Shown here piece by piece: positions 25,517-35,606 of a stretch of DNA of 52,338 nt. Numbering within the stretch: the first letter of the stretch is position 1; every line of letters begins with the position of its first letter. The stretch comes from SAR92 bacterium BACL16 MAG-120619-bin48 (GTDB taxonomy: Bacteria > Pseudomonadota > Gammaproteobacteria > Pseudomonadales > Porticoccaceae). The stretch spans positions 1-52,338 of the forward strand of contig LIDE01000027.1 of assembly GCA_001438605.1 (NCBI GenBank), given 5' to 3'. The notes below the pieces were generated by a model. It was given only the letters and a program-made list of their open reading frames with translations. It made no database searches and had not been told where the DNA came from. Made by a program: the position numbers and the translations under genes.

Positions 25517-25666
25517 TTTGTTGCGACTGTTTTAGGCCTTCTGTGGGAACGTAGACTCTTTCTTGCGCTTGCGCTCTGATAAGAGTTTACTTCGCATATC
25601 GTATGATTCTGATGGTTTTTTTTCTTTTGGGTTGGTGCGGTTATTTCAACTGAACTGTGTGCCGTG

Positions 25667-25714
25667 ACAACTCACAGGACAATTCACAGGACAATTCACA
25701 GGACAATTCACAGG
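25667..25714. repeat. 12-bp tandem repeat, four copies, at the lipocalin start
   Basis: ACAACTCACAGG (25667-25678) followed by three identical ACAATTCACAGG units to 25714. The last unit ends in AGG and the next base A completes AGGA, eight bases before the ATG at 25724, so the array edge supplies the probable ribosome-binding site. If an upstream GTG (25664) were used, the array would encode a HRTI repeat. Confidence 0.95.
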
Positions 25715-25723
25715 ACAACCGAC

Positions 25724-26305
25724 ATGGCCGCTAACAGGGTAGCTAACAGAATGACTAATAGGCTAAATAACGTGATTGCTCGCTGCTTAGGTGTGTTTGT
25801 TTGTCTGCTGTTGGCAGGCTGTTTGGGTTCGCCGGAAGGTGTAACAGCCGTCAATAATTTTCAACTCGACCGCTATCTTGGGCGATGGTATGAAGTGGCG
25901 CGTCTCGATCACTCCTTTGAGCGCGGTTTAAGTAATGTTACCGCCGATTACGCGCTGCGTGATGACGGCGGTATTCGTGTGACCAATCGAGGTTACTCAG
26001 AGGAGAAGGGCGTGTGGCAGGATGCGGAGGGGCGCGCCTATTTTATGCAGGACTCTGCGCAAGGGCGGTTAAAAGTCTCTTTCTTTGGGCCTTTTTACGG
26101 GTCGTATATTATTTTTGAGCTGGATGAGAGCAACTACCAATATGCCTTTGTTGCAGGTAATACGACGGACTATCTGTGGCTGCTGGCGCGCACACCAACC
26201 ATTGACGAAGCGCTGAAAACGCATTTCATTGAGCGCGCCGACGCTTTGGGCTTTGATAGTTCTAAGCTGATATTTGTTGACCAAACAATAAATAAGAAGC
26301 TGTGA
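25724..26305 (+). CDS. blc: Outer-membrane lipoprotein lipocalin, Blc type
   Basis: A lipoprotein with a type II signal peptide ending in LLLAGC, then a lipocalin barrel: LDRYLGRWYEVARLDHSFERG is the GxW motif, followed by SNVTADYALRDDGGIRV, KVSFFGPFYGSYIIFELD and YLWLLARTPT, as in bacterial Blc. Such proteins bind fatty acids or lysophospholipids at the outer membrane and support envelope maintenance under stress. Start choice is uncertain: ATG 25724 has a ribosome site from the repeat array; ATG 25751 would place the lipid-modified cysteine at residue 24, a more typical position. Confidence 0.92.
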   Translation: MAANRVANRMTNRLNNVIARCLGVFVCLLLAGCLGSPEGVTAVNNFQLDRYLGRWYEVARLDHSFERGLSNVTADYALRDDGGIRVTNRGYSEEKGVWQDAEGRAYFMQDSAQGRLKVSFFGPFYGSYIIFELDESNYQYAFVAGNTTDYLWLLARTPTIDEALKTHFIERADALGFDSSKLIFVDQTINKKL

Positions 26306-26378
26306 ACGACAAGCGATGAAAGACAACCCAAAAATCACACGCTAAAAATCAATCGATGCTCAAACGCTATCCGAGTGG

Positions 26379-27479
26379 CTAGTTCACACTAGTCTCTGAG
26401 GAGACTTCCGTCTCGGCCATCTGCTTATGATGAGGCTTTTGCCGCTCGGGTTGGTGCGGCTTGATCGTCACGAAAATACCCATTTTCGGGTGATCAAGAT
26501 AATAACTCTGGGTCTCTTCAATGCGTTTTGACTGATCAAACAGCCACAGCGACGAGACAGGGTAGCGCTTGGCCTTTTCCTCTGCAATTTCGCTGCTGAC
26601 GTCCATTTGCATTGCTGGATTGCCAAGGGGGCTGGGCAGGTCGATGTAAAAATTGTCTAACTTGTCTGGATTAAATGTGATTTCGCTGGTCCGATATCCG
26701 GCTCGCGGATTATTTTGAGTATTCGGAAAGTCGGGCAATTCAATCATTGATGAACGCTCGTCACTGTTGGCGTAATCGACTAGCCACAAATTCGATTGGA
26801 AGTGCAGAAAGCGGGATTTATAAAATCGCAGGCTGCCCTCTAACTGATAGCGATCCTGAAAGGGTCTGCCCGCCTTGATGACAACCCATGGGTCGTTGCT
26901 GTTTTCATCTGCGGCAAAGCGCCAAGCCTCATGAAAGATCACCTGAGATTGCCCGCGACGGTCAAGTGTTGCCGCACTCTCATTAAGATTGCGAACACTG
27001 GCGGGGAGCTTCACAAGGGGGGTTTCATAGTCTGGCAGCGCGACGATTGAATGCGTGGCTGGGGTGGCGGTGAGAATTTCACCGGAGGACGTGCCCTCCT
27101 TGCTGGAGGCGATGCCCAGTAGTGGGTCAGCGGTATCCACCCAAGGAATCTGCCTAGCCGGAACGGTTGCCAATGAACTATTGTCAGCGCTGGAGGGTGC
27201 ATTAGCGCTCAATTGCTGTGGGTCGATCAGCTCAACCGTTTGCTCGGGGAAGTTGAGGTGATATTGAGTTGGCGAGCGCTCATTGCCGCTGTACCCTTGT
27301 TGAGTAAAGATCACCACTTCGACTTGGTACCAGGACGCATTTGCTGTGGCGCTATCGAGGCTGGTGGGAATGTCAGCTGCCTGGGTTGCGCTGGCGATAA
27401 AGCAATTCCCAGCCAATACGGCCACAATCCCCGCGACTGTCGTGAGTCGATTCAGTTTTCGCAGAAATTCTGTTTTCAT
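26379..27479 (-). CDS. csiV: CsiV-family periplasmic protein
   Basis: From the ATG at 27479 the protein has 366 residues with a signal peptide (MKTEFLRKLNRLTTVAGIVA, cleavage near TQAA-D); a frame upstream reaches 27503. The start of the mature part, WYQVEVVIFTQQ, and RFYKSRFLHFQSNLWL with FDQSKRIEETQSYYLDHP near the end are characteristic of CsiV proteins encoded beside mfd. CsiV of Vibrio cholerae binds peptidoglycan and is needed for D-amino-acid-related toxicity and antibiotic tolerance. It follows mfd on the same strand by about 120 bp, as in Pseudomonas. Confidence 0.8.
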   Translation of the reverse strand: MKTEFLRKLNRLTTVAGIVAVLAGNCFIASATQAADIPTSLDSATANASWYQVEVVIFTQQGYSGNERSPTQYHLNFPEQTVELIDPQQLSANAPSSADNSSLATVPARQIPWVDTADPLLGIASSKEGTSSGEILTATPATHSIVALPDYETPLVKLPASVRNLNESAATLDRRGQSQVIFHEAWRFAADENSNDPWVVIKAGRPFQDRYQLEGSLRFYKSRFLHFQSNLWLVDYANSDERSSMIELPDFPNTQNNPRAGYRTSEITFNPDKLDNFYIDLPSPLGNPAMQMDVSSEIAEEKAKRYPVSSLWLFDQSKRIEETQSYYLDHPKMGIFVTIKPHQPERQKPHHKQMAETEVSSETSVN

Positions 27480-27599
27480 TGTGCTGCTATCCCTTTGCTG
27501 CATGCCGTCTCACTCTCTGGGTTTCTCTGTCTATCTCTTTGATCTGCAATACGTTTCGCTTTTTGCTTGCCGCCTTACGTCGTTTTTACGCGGCAAAAC

Positions 27600-30500
27600 C
27601 TAGAGGCTACTGTCAGCGGGCATTAACTGATTCAAGATAACCGTTAGAATTTCTACCCGATCTTCAGCGCTTTCCATGGGTGTAGTGAAACTCAGTTGAT
27701 CATTGTTTTGCAAGCGGAAAATCCCCGGTTGGGCCTGCACCATTCGGATAATAGTAATCGGCTCGACGATGGTGCTGGAACTGAATTTCAGGCGGCCTCC
27801 ATTGGGGCCTGCTTCAATTTTTATCAATCCAAGTTGCTCGCCCATCTGCCGCAGTTTAGCCAGTTCAAACAGTGTTTTGGCGGGCGCTGGCAAAAGGCCA
27901 AAGCGGTCGATCATCTCTACTTGCAGTTCGTGTAATTGCTGTTCGGTTTGGCAATTGGCTAGTCGCTTGTAAAGGGTTAAGCGCATATTGACATCGGGCA
28001 GGTAATCGTCAGGAATGAGCGCCGGCAGATGTAAATTCACCTCGATGCCTTGATCGAGGGCAAGACTCAGCTCAGGCTGCTTGCCTGCTTTGATCGCCTT
28101 GACGGCGCGCTCTAGCATTTCCATATAAAGGGTAAAGCCGATGGCTTGAATATGCCCGCTCTGCTCTTCGCCGAGAAGCTCGCCGGCCCCACGAATTTCC
28201 AAGTCATTGGTCGCGAGGGTAAAGCCAGCTCCGAGATGATCGGCGGCTGAAATCGCATCGAGGCGTTTCTTGGCATCCTCTGTAATCGCTTTTGGATCGG
28301 GGGTGAGCAGATAGGCATAGGCTTGGTGGTGCGAGCGCCCCACACGACCACGTAGCTGATGCAGTTGCGCGAGACCAAATTTATCGGCGCGTTCGATCAA
28401 AATTGTATTGGCGCTGGGAATATCGATACCCGTTTCGATAATTGTGGTGCAGACCAAAACATTAAAGCGCTGGTGGTAAAAGTCGGACATCACCTGTTCC
28501 AGCTGTTGTTCGCGCATTTGCCCGTGGGCAACTTGAATGCGTGCCTCGGGAACCAGCCGCTCCAGTTCATTGGCTGTGCGTTGGATTGATTTTACATCGT
28601 TGTGTAAAAAGTAGACCTGACCACCACGAAGGATTTCGCGCAAAATGGCTTCCCGGGTCACGCGGTCTTCCTGCTGGCGAATAAAGGTTTTAACCGATAG
28701 GCGACGCGCTGGCGGGGTGGCAATAATCGAGAGATCACGCACGGCATGCATAGACATGTTGAGGGTGCGCGGAATCGGCGTCGCGGTCATGGTTAGAATG
28801 TCGACGGAGCTGCGCAGTGACTTTATTTTGTCCTTTTGCCGCACACCGAATCGGTGTTCTTCGTCGATAATCAGAAGTCCTAAGCGTTTGAAATCAATCT
28901 CGGCATGCAACAGTTTGTGGGTGCTAATCAAAATATCGACCTTGCCATTTTCCGTGTCGGCAATCACCTGTTCTTGCTCTTGCGCTGTGCGAAAACGAGA
29001 CAACTCTTCCACCACAACTGGCCAGCTGGCGAAACGGTCGCGAAAATTTTGCACATGCTGGTGGGCGAGCAGGGTCGTTGGCACAAGAACAACCACCTGC
29101 TTACCGCTGGAAATTACGGTAAAGGCAGCGCGCATTGCCACTTCAGTCTTTCCAAAACCGACGTCGCCACAGACAAGCCTATCCATTGGCTGCTGGCTGA
29201 GCAGGTCGCGGCGCACTGCATCAATGGCTTCCAGTTGGTCAGCTGTTTCTTCGAAGGGGAAGTCGCTACTGAATTTGCGGTAGTCCTCCTCATTGGCTTC
29301 GCAGGAAAAGCCGACACGGGCTGCGCGGCGTGCGTATATGTCGAGCAGCTCAGCGGCGGTGTCGCGAATTTGGCTTGCGGCTTTTTCCTTCGCTTTGGTC
29401 CATTTGTCGGTGCCCAGCCTGCTCAGAGGCGCCATGGATTGATCACTGCCGCCAAACCTGCTGATTAAATGCAGTGATGAAACCGGCACGTAGAGTTTTG
29501 CATCGTTGGCGTAAACCAACATCAGGAACTCCTGCTGCGATTTGTCGACTTCAAGTGTCACCAACCCTTGATACTGGCCAATGCCGTGGTCCATATGCAC
29601 CACCGGCGCACCCATTTGCAGCTCTGCGAGACTTTTGAATATATTGTCCGGTGACTCGGAGGCCTTTGAGCGCCGCCGCCGCTGCATGACCTGTTGGCCA
29701 AACAGTTCTCCTTCGGTAATTAAGCAGAGGGATTGATCGGGACAGTAGACGCCTTGATCAATAGGGTAGGTGGTTATGGCATAGCGCATATCGCCATGGA
29801 TAAAAGCCTGCCAGTTGCCGACTTCCTCAACAGCGAGCTGAATCTTTTTTAGCATATCCACGAGAACCTCGTGGCGGCCAGCGGATTCGGCGCAGAACAG
29901 CACGCGCCCGGGACAGAGCTGCAAAAATTCTTGCAGCTTTGACAGCGGATTGCTCAGTTTGGCATTGATCGCCACATCGGGGACGGCGCGCAAATTAAAG
30001 TTGTGGCTGCCGGCGCGAGGCTTAACTGATTGGCGGTCTATTTCTGTGCGCGGCAGTTTTTTAATGTGCTTAAAGACTTCTTCGACGCCAAGAAATAGCG
30101 CTTTCGGCGGCAAAATTGGCCGAGTGGGGTCAACGCCGTATTCGATGTAACGCGCATTGATATCGTGCCAAAAATTTTGCGCGGCATCTTCAATGCCGAC
30201 ATGGCTAAACAGTTGAACATTCTGCGGTAAGTAGTCGAACAAGCTGGCCGTCTGGTCAAAGAATAAACTCAAATAATATTCGATGCCCTGAGGCGCGATA
30301 CCGGCTTTGACATCGCGGTATATCGGGCATTTTGCGGCATCTTGATCGAAATGTTCGTGCCAGTTGTTGAGAAAATGGTTGGTAGCCTGTTTGTCGAGTG
30401 GAAATTCACGTGCGGGTAGTAGCTGAATTTCGTTGACAGTTTCTGACGTTCGTTGGGTTTCAGGATCGAAAATGCGCAAACTTTCAATGTCTTCGTCCAG

Positions 30501-31058
30501 CAAGTCGATGCGGAAGGGCTGTTTCGCGCCCATTGGGTAAATGTCGATAAGTGACCCGCGGAACGCGAATTCACCGTGCTCGTAGACAGTGTCAACGCGG
30601 TTGTAGCCCGCGCGCGCGAGTTGTTCTTGTAGTTGCCCGCGATCGAGTTGCTCACCTACCTTATAGGAAAAGGTGCGCGATGCAACAAAGTCAATTGGCG
30701 CGAGCCGGTGCATCAGTGTAGGCAGGGGTACGATCAGCAGTGCATGCTGAGCGCTAGGCAAGCTGGCGAGGGTTTGGAGCCGCGCAGAGACAATATCTTG
30801 GTGTGGTGAAAAAATGTCGTAGGGCAGTGTTTCCCAGTCGGGGAAGGTCAGAATCGGCAGACCCTGCTCGGCAGTAAAAAACGCCAAGGTGCGACTTTGC
30901 GCGGCAGCCTCACGGGCCGTTTCCGTAATAAGAATGCTTAACCCCGAAAATCTCAGCGCGGTCTCTGCTATTGCAAGGGCTCGGCCGGCGGCCTGAAGTT
31001 CGCCCCAGTGATTTTTGTCGCCAGGTTGCGCTTGCGATGGGAAATTTGTCAGGGTCAT
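27600..31058 (-). CDS. mfd: Transcription-repair coupling factor Mfd
   Basis: A full-length 1152-residue protein. The N-terminal third is the UvrB-like module (PILTFPDWETLPYDIFSP), followed by the RNA-polymerase-interacting domain (MDHGIGQYQGLVTLEV), then an SF2 translocase with Walker A GDVGFGKTEVAMRAAF (about residue 630), DEEH in LLIIDEEHRFGV, TATPIPRTLNM and QLRGRVGRS. The C-terminal TRCF domain (LPDDYLPDV-like IPDDYLPDVNMRLTLYKR) closes it. It pushes stalled RNA polymerase off lesions and recruits UvrA. Neighbours csiV and gap are the conserved Pseudomonas-type context. Confidence 0.98.
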   Translation of the reverse strand: MTLTNFPSQAQPGDKNHWGELQAAGRALAIAETALRFSGLSILITETAREAAAQSRTLAFFTAEQGLPILTFPDWETLPYDIFSPHQDIVSARLQTLASLPSAQHALLIVPLPTLMHRLAPIDFVASRTFSYKVGEQLDRGQLQEQLARAGYNRVDTVYEHGEFAFRGSLIDIYPMGAKQPFRIDLLDEDIESLRIFDPETQRTSETVNEIQLLPAREFPLDKQATNHFLNNWHEHFDQDAAKCPIYRDVKAGIAPQGIEYYLSLFFDQTASLFDYLPQNVQLFSHVGIEDAAQNFWHDINARYIEYGVDPTRPILPPKALFLGVEEVFKHIKKLPRTEIDRQSVKPRAGSHNFNLRAVPDVAINAKLSNPLSKLQEFLQLCPGRVLFCAESAGRHEVLVDMLKKIQLAVEEVGNWQAFIHGDMRYAITTYPIDQGVYCPDQSLCLITEGELFGQQVMQRRRRSKASESPDNIFKSLAELQMGAPVVHMDHGIGQYQGLVTLEVDKSQQEFLMLVYANDAKLYVPVSSLHLISRFGGSDQSMAPLSRLGTDKWTKAKEKAASQIRDTAAELLDIYARRAARVGFSCEANEEDYRKFSSDFPFEETADQLEAIDAVRRDLLSQQPMDRLVCGDVGFGKTEVAMRAAFTVISSGKQVVVLVPTTLLAHQHVQNFRDRFASWPVVVEELSRFRTAQEQEQVIADTENGKVDILISTHKLLHAEIDFKRLGLLIIDEEHRFGVRQKDKIKSLRSSVDILTMTATPIPRTLNMSMHAVRDLSIIATPPARRLSVKTFIRQQEDRVTREAILREILRGGQVYFLHNDVKSIQRTANELERLVPEARIQVAHGQMREQQLEQVMSDFYHQRFNVLVCTTIIETGIDIPSANTILIERADKFGLAQLHQLRGRVGRSHHQAYAYLLTPDPKAITEDAKKRLDAISAADHLGAGFTLATNDLEIRGAGELLGEEQSGHIQAIGFTLYMEMLERAVKAIKAGKQPELSLALDQGIEVNLHLPALIPDDYLPDVNMRLTLYKRLANCQTEQQLHELQVEMIDRFGLLPAPAKTLFELAKLRQMGEQLGLIKIEAGPNGGRLKFSSSTIVEPITIIRMVQAQPGIFRLQNNDQLSFTTPMESAEDRVEILTVILNQLMPADSSL

Positions 31059-31239
31059 AGGTTCTAAAGTGCCGGTGAGTAATTAGGTCTCTGCTTAACA
31101 GCGGGGCATTTTACAAGCCATAGGCTATCGATAGTAGAAATATTCGTTATGACGGGGAGTATCTTTTTCTGGGTTGCTTGCGGGACCATAGTTGCGGATA
31201 ATCGGCGCCATTCATCAATGGCTGACAAGGACCCCAAAA

Positions 31240-32700
31240 GTGACCGAGCAAAAACGCCCCCTACCAAACGACTTTTTCAAGGACTGGAAGCAGCGCGAAG
31301 CGTTAGCTGAAGGAATGATTCCGATTATCGGTAAGCTCTATCGTGAGCGCAACGTCTCTACCTATATGTACGGAAACAATATGGTCAACAAGTCGGTCAC
31401 CGACTTGATGAAGGCTCATCGGCGCGTGCGTCAGGTGGAGCAGAATGAACTGTCAGAGTTCGACTCATCGCCAATGATCGAAGCGATTGCCAAGCTGCAC
31501 TTGGGGCCAGCGCATTTAGACCTAGGTAAGATGGTCGTGAAGTATCAGAGTATTGGCAATGGCCGCAGCATTGACGATTTTGTCCGCGATGAATTAAAAG
31601 ACATCATCGGCTCGGATATAAAACCCTTGCCCCAGCCGCAAGATGTCGTGCTCTATGGCTTTGGTCGAATTGGCCGCCTCGTGGCGCGAATTTTAGTGGA
31701 TAAGACCGGTGGTGGTGATGTGCTCCGTCTTCGTGCCATTGTTATCCGCAAAGGCAATGTTGCCAATGACCTCGAGAAGCGCGCTGCGCTGCTGCGACGT
31801 GATTCTGTGCATGGCTCTTTCAAAGGCACCATTCGCGTGCTTGAAGATGAAAATATTTTAGTGATCAACGGCAATCCGGTAAAAGTGATCTACGCCAATT
31901 CGCCTGCGGAGATCGATTACACCGAATACGGTATCCATAATGCATTGATTGTCGACAACACGGGCGTTTGGAAAGATACCGCGGGTCTCAGTGGTCACCT
32001 TCGTCCCGGCGCCTCTAAAGTGTTGCTGACAGCGCCAGCGGGGGACGATATTCCAAATATTGTCTACGGCGTCAATCATCATGAGATCACCCCTGAGCGC
32101 AAAATTATCTCCGCAGCATCCTGCACGACAAATGCGATTGTGCCGGTATTGAAGTGCCTGCTCGACGAGTTTGGTGTCAGTAGCGGCCATGTGGAAACAG
32201 TTCATGCCTATACCAACGACCAGAATTTGATCGACAACTACCACAAGGGCGATCGCCGTGGTCGCAGCGCCGCGCTGAATATGGTGCTGACGTCTACCGG
32301 TGCAGCCAAGGCGGTGGCCAAAGCGATTCCTGAGTTGAAGGGGAAGTTGACCGGCAACGCGATTCGCGTGCCGACACCCAATGTATCAATGGCTATTCTC
32401 AATCTGCAACTGGGCCGAGAAACCACCGTTGAAGAGCTGAATGAGTTTATGCGTCAAAAGGCATTGCACTCTGGATTGCAGCAGCAAATCGGTTACACCA
32501 TTTCAACGGAGGCGGTGTCGACGGATTTCGTTGGCTCTCGTCAGGCTTGTGTCCTTGATTCTCAAGCGACGATTGTCGATGGTAAAAGCTGCGTTCTCTA
32601 CTGCTGGTATGACAATGAATTTGGTTACAGCTGCCAGGTGGTGCGCTGCTTGGAGAAGTTTGCAGGGGTTGTTTGGCCGACCTATCCAAAACAAAATTAG
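31240..32700 (+). CDS. Long-form glyceraldehyde-3-phosphate dehydrogenase
   Basis: Starting at the GTG at 31240 (AAGGA eight bases upstream; the frame runs back to 31192) the protein has 486 residues, about 150 more than ordinary GAPDH. The extra N-terminal part (FFKDWKQREALAEGMIPIIG, YMYGNNMVNKSVTDLMKAHR) is helical and characteristic of the long class next to mfd in Pseudomonas (PA3001-like). The NAD-binding LYGFGRIGRLVARIL is followed by the catalytic cysteine in SAASCTTNA (C295) and WYDNEFGYS near the end. It interconverts glyceraldehyde-3-phosphate and 1,3-bisphosphoglycerate, perhaps mainly for gluconeogenesis in this class. A strong terminator follows. Confidence 0.93.
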   Translation: MTEQKRPLPNDFFKDWKQREALAEGMIPIIGKLYRERNVSTYMYGNNMVNKSVTDLMKAHRRVRQVEQNELSEFDSSPMIEAIAKLHLGPAHLDLGKMVVKYQSIGNGRSIDDFVRDELKDIIGSDIKPLPQPQDVVLYGFGRIGRLVARILVDKTGGGDVLRLRAIVIRKGNVANDLEKRAALLRRDSVHGSFKGTIRVLEDENILVINGNPVKVIYANSPAEIDYTEYGIHNALIVDNTGVWKDTAGLSGHLRPGASKVLLTAPAGDDIPNIVYGVNHHEITPERKIISAASCTTNAIVPVLKCLLDEFGVSSGHVETVHAYTNDQNLIDNYHKGDRRGRSAALNMVLTSTGAAKAVAKAIPELKGKLTGNAIRVPTPNVSMAILNLQLGRETTVEELNEFMRQKALHSGLQQQIGYTISTEAVSTDFVGSRQACVLDSQATIVDGKSCVLYCWYDNEFGYSCQVVRCLEKFAGVVWPTYPKQN

Positions 32701-32716
32701 AGTATTTAGCTCGATG

Positions 32717-32749
32717 AAAAATACCCGCTAATTGTGCGGGTATTTTTTT
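32717..32749 (+). terminator. Rho-independent terminator of the GAPDH gene
   Basis: AAAAATACCCGC (32717-32728) pairs perfectly with 32736-32747 around a seven-base loop, with a T run to 32749, 17 bp after the GAPDH stop. The A run on the left makes it usable in both directions, although no minus-strand gene enters it. Confidence 0.92.
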
Positions 32750-32909
32750 GTCTGCGATTTGGGCATTTCTGAGGGTGATGTGGGCATAGAGTGCGGGTTC
32801 AAATCAGAATCATTGCGACGAATGACGCTTGACGCATTTATTTTGAGCTATATCGGGTGGATTGGGTTTTCTACCCCCTTTGAGACTGGAATCAGAACCC
32901 TTAGAGCCT

Positions 32910-32935
32910 TATAATCCCGCCGTTATTTTTCGGCG
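32910..32935 (+). promoter_or_regulatory. Candidate promoter -10 box and leader hairpin for nqr
   Basis: In the 367-bp gap before nqrA, a perfect TATAAT is at 32910-32915 and a small hairpin (CGCCG / CGGCG around TTATTTTT) at 32918-32935. No convincing -35 is seen at normal spacing, so an activator or another sigma factor may be involved. Apart from this and the terminator the gap shows nothing recognisable. Confidence 0.3.
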
Positions 32936-33067
32936 AACCTTGCACGTGACCGAAGTGCCGACACCAAAGCCGCAATAGGGGCCTTTCTGAGTAGAAAAAG
33001 CATGGAAAAGAGTGTTTTGTAGGTTGTGCAGTCCAATTGTCAATCATTTAGTATTTAGGTATTTCCT

Positions 33068-34408
33068 ATGATAAAAATCCGTCGCGGATTAGACCTGCCG
33101 ATAGCTGGTAAACCGGCGCAGGTTATTCACGATGGCCCTGTGATCAGCCAGGTTGCGGTAGTTGCCAATGACTACCCAGGCATGAAGCCAACCATGGCCG
33201 TGCGCGAAGGTGATCGTGTCAAGCTGGGTCAACTACTCTTTACTGATAAAAAAACTGAGGGGGTGCAGTACACTGCCCCAGCCTCTGGTGTTGTCGTTGC
33301 GGTGAATCGCGGCGAACGCCGAGTGTTTCAGTCGTTGGTGATCGATGTTGATGGTGACGACAAAGTTGAATTCCCACGCTTTGCGGCAGACCAGTTGGCA
33401 TCTTTAGACCGTCAGCAAGTGATTGATAATCTAGTGAGTTCAGGGCAGTGGGTTGCTCTGCGCACGCGGCCCTACGCCAAGGTTCCCGCACCCACTTCAA
33501 CTGCGAATGCTATTTTTGTCACCGCGATGGACACTAATCCGTTGGCGGCTGACCCAGCCATTGTTATTGCTGAGCGTCGTCAGGATTTTGTCAACGGCTT
33601 GACGCTGCTAACCCGTCTGGTCGATGGCCCTGTGCATCTGTGCACGGCGCCAAATACTGATATTCCTGGCGCTGACGTCAATCGGGTTCAGGCACATCAG
33701 TTTTCCGGCCCTCACCCTGCAGGTCTAGCCGGTACCCATATTCATTTTATTCAGCCAGTCAGTGCCAACAAAACGGTATGGACGGTTGGGTATCAAGATG
33801 TTATTGCGTTCGGCGCACTGTTTACCAATGGTGTCGTAGACGATAGTCGCGTTGTTGCCTTGGGTGGCCCTCAGGTCAATCAGCCACGCTTATTGAAGAC
33901 GCGTCTTGGCGCGAACCTCAACCAGCTGGTGATCGGTGAGCTAAAAAATGATGAGAACCGCGTCATTTCCGGTTCTGTCCTTGCGGGTCGCAAAGCGGCA
34001 GGTGAGTTTGCATTCCTTGGTCGCTATCACAGCCAAGTGTCGGTTATTCGCGAGGGTCGTGAGCGAACGTTCCTGCACTACCTGCGAGCAGGTTTTGACA
34101 ACCACTCCGCGCTCCCCATCTTTATCTCTCGATTGAGCAACAAGCTCTTCAATATGACCTCAAGTACCAATGGCAGCGAGCGCGCCATGGTGCCAGTGGG
34201 CGGCTATGAAGATGTCACTGCTCTCGACCTGCTACCCATCCAGTTGCTGCGATCGTTAATTGTCGGCGACACGGAGATGGCGCAAAAGCTGGGCTGTTTG
34301 GAATTGGATGAAGAGGATGTGGGCCTTTACACATACGTCTGTGTAGGCAAATACGAATACGGTTCGATTCTGCGCGACAATCTGACCAGAATTGAGAAGG
34401 AGGGTTGA
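33068..34408 (+). CDS. nqrA: Na+-translocating NADH:quinone reductase subunit A
   Basis: The 446-residue cytoplasmic-side subunit of the Na+-NQR complex. It opens [20 protein letters not shown], the standard NqrA start, and includes [11 protein letters not shown], a biotinyl-like hammerhead segment, and the C-terminal [25 protein letters not shown]. NqrA contributes to the quinone site region and assembly of the complex. First gene of nqrABCDEF, with all later genes overlapping or nearly so. The presence of this pump indicates a sodium-based energy metabolism, typical of marine bacteria. Confidence 0.98.
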   Translation: MIKIRRGLDLPIAGKPAQVIHDGPVISQVAVVANDYPGMKPTMAVREGDRVKLGQLLFTDKKTEGVQYTAPASGVVVAVNRGERRVFQSLVIDVDGDDKVEFPRFAADQLASLDRQQVIDNLVSSGQWVALRTRPYAKVPAPTSTANAIFVTAMDTNPLAADPAIVIAERRQDFVNGLTLLTRLVDGPVHLCTAPNTDIPGADVNRVQAHQFSGPHPAGLAGTHIHFIQPVSANKTVWTVGYQDVIAFGALFTNGVVDDSRVVALGGPQVNQPRLLKTRLGANLNQLVIGELKNDENRVISGSVLAGRKAAGEFAFLGRYHSQVSVIREGRERTFLHYLRAGFDNHSALPIFISRLSNKLFNMTSSTNGSERAMVPVGGYEDVTALDLLPIQLLRSLIVGDTEMAQKLGCLELDEEDVGLYTYVCVGKYEYGSILRDNLTRIEKEG

Positions 34409-34412
34409 GGTA

Positions 34413-35606
34413 ATGGTTCGTAATCTTCTAGACAAATATGCACCAAACTTCCACAAAGGTGGCAAGTGGGAGAAGTGGTTTGCACTTTATGAGGCCATCG
34501 ACACGGGCCTTTTTAAACCCTCCGATGTGACTAAAAATAGCTCCCATGTGCGCGACTCCATTGACCTCAAGCGTGTGATGATCACCGTTTGGCTGGCGAC
34601 ATTCCCCACCATGTTTTTTGGCATGTGGAACGTTGGCTTTCAAGCCAACACGATTATGGCTGAGATGGGCATGCTGGCCCAAGAGGGTGGGCGCGGCCTG
34701 TTTATCGGCATGTTGGCAGGCTACGACCCGGCGAGCATCTGGGATAACTTTGTTCACGGCGCGGCTTACTTTTTACCTATTTACATGGTCACGTTTATCG
34801 TTGGTGGCTTCTGGGAAGTGCTGTTTGCCAGTGTTCGCGGCCACGAAGTCAACGAAGGCTTTTTCGTTACCTCGGTATTGTTCGCACTCTGCTGCCCACC
34901 CGATCTGCCATTGTGGATGGTCGCAATGGGCATTAGTTTCGGTATTGTGATTGGCAAAGAAGTGTTCGGCGGCACAGGGAAAAATTTCCTCAATCCAGCG
35001 TTGACCGGCCGAGCTTTCCTGTACTTCGCTTACCCAGCCTATATGAGTGGCGACGCGGTTTGGACTGCTGTGGATGGTTACACCGGTGCCACCATGTTGT
35101 CCGTTGCCGCCAGCTCGGGTGTTGCCGCACTTGAGCAGAGCGCCTCGTGGATGCAGGCCTTTGTCGGTACAATCCACGGTTCGATTGGCGAGACGTCTAC
35201 TTTAGCAATTTTGATCGGCGCGGCTCTCTTGCTGGTTATGCGTATCGCGTCATGGCGCATTATGGGTGGCGTGCTGCTCGGTTCGGCGCTCTTATCCATG
35301 CTGTTTAACTCGATTGAATCGACCAACCCAATGTTTGCGCTGCCGTTTTACTGGCACTGGGTGATTGGTGGATTTGCTTTTGGCGCGGTCTTTATGGCGA
35401 CGGACCCTGTGTCTGCAGCGATGACCAACACGGGTAAATTCTGGTATGGCATGTTGATCGGTGTCATGGTTATTTTGATTCGTGTGGTTAACCCTGCGTT
35501 CCCCGAGGGCATGATGTTGGCAATTCTATTTGCCAATCTGTTCGCACCGCTGATTGATCATTTTGTTGTTCAAGGCAATATCAAAAGGAGACTGGCCCGT
35601 GGCTAA
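34413..35606 (+). CDS. nqrB: Na+-NQR subunit B
   Basis: A 397-residue integral membrane subunit starting at ATG 34413 (GGAGG upstream); the frame extends a few codons further back into nqrA. It carries roughly ten membrane spans. The FMN is attached covalently to a threonine in GYTGATM (T227, matching T236 of Vibrio). NqrB holds riboflavin and forms the main sodium path with NqrD and NqrE. The string [21 protein letters not shown] is typical. The FMN is installed by the ApbE encoded downstream. Confidence 0.98.
   Translation: MVRNLLDKYAPNFHKGGKWEKWFALYEAIDTGLFKPSDVTKNSSHVRDSIDLKRVMITVWLATFPTMFFGMWNVGFQANTIMAEMGMLAQEGGRGLFIGMLAGYDPASIWDNFVHGAAYFLPIYMVTFIVGGFWEVLFASVRGHEVNEGFFVTSVLFALCCPPDLPLWMVAMGISFGIVIGKEVFGGTGKNFLNPALTGRAFLYFAYPAYMSGDAVWTAVDGYTGATMLSVAASSGVAALEQSASWMQAFVGTIHGSIGETSTLAILIGAALLLVMRIASWRIMGGVLLGSALLSMLFNSIESTNPMFALPFYWHWVIGGFAFGAVFMATDPVSAAMTNTGKFWYGMLIGVMVILIRVVNPAFPEGMMLAILFANLFAPLIDHFVVQGNIKRRLARG

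Noticed and set aside
32732-32914. 60-codon frame between GAPDH and nqrA
   Set aside because: Begins inside the terminator hairpin, has no ribosome site and no recognisable protein features.
34392-34412. Longer starts for nqrB, and likewise for nqrC, lolD, lolE, apbE and sthA
   Set aside because: The extra residues lie inside the upstream gene, do not look like the family, and better ribosome sites mark the later starts.
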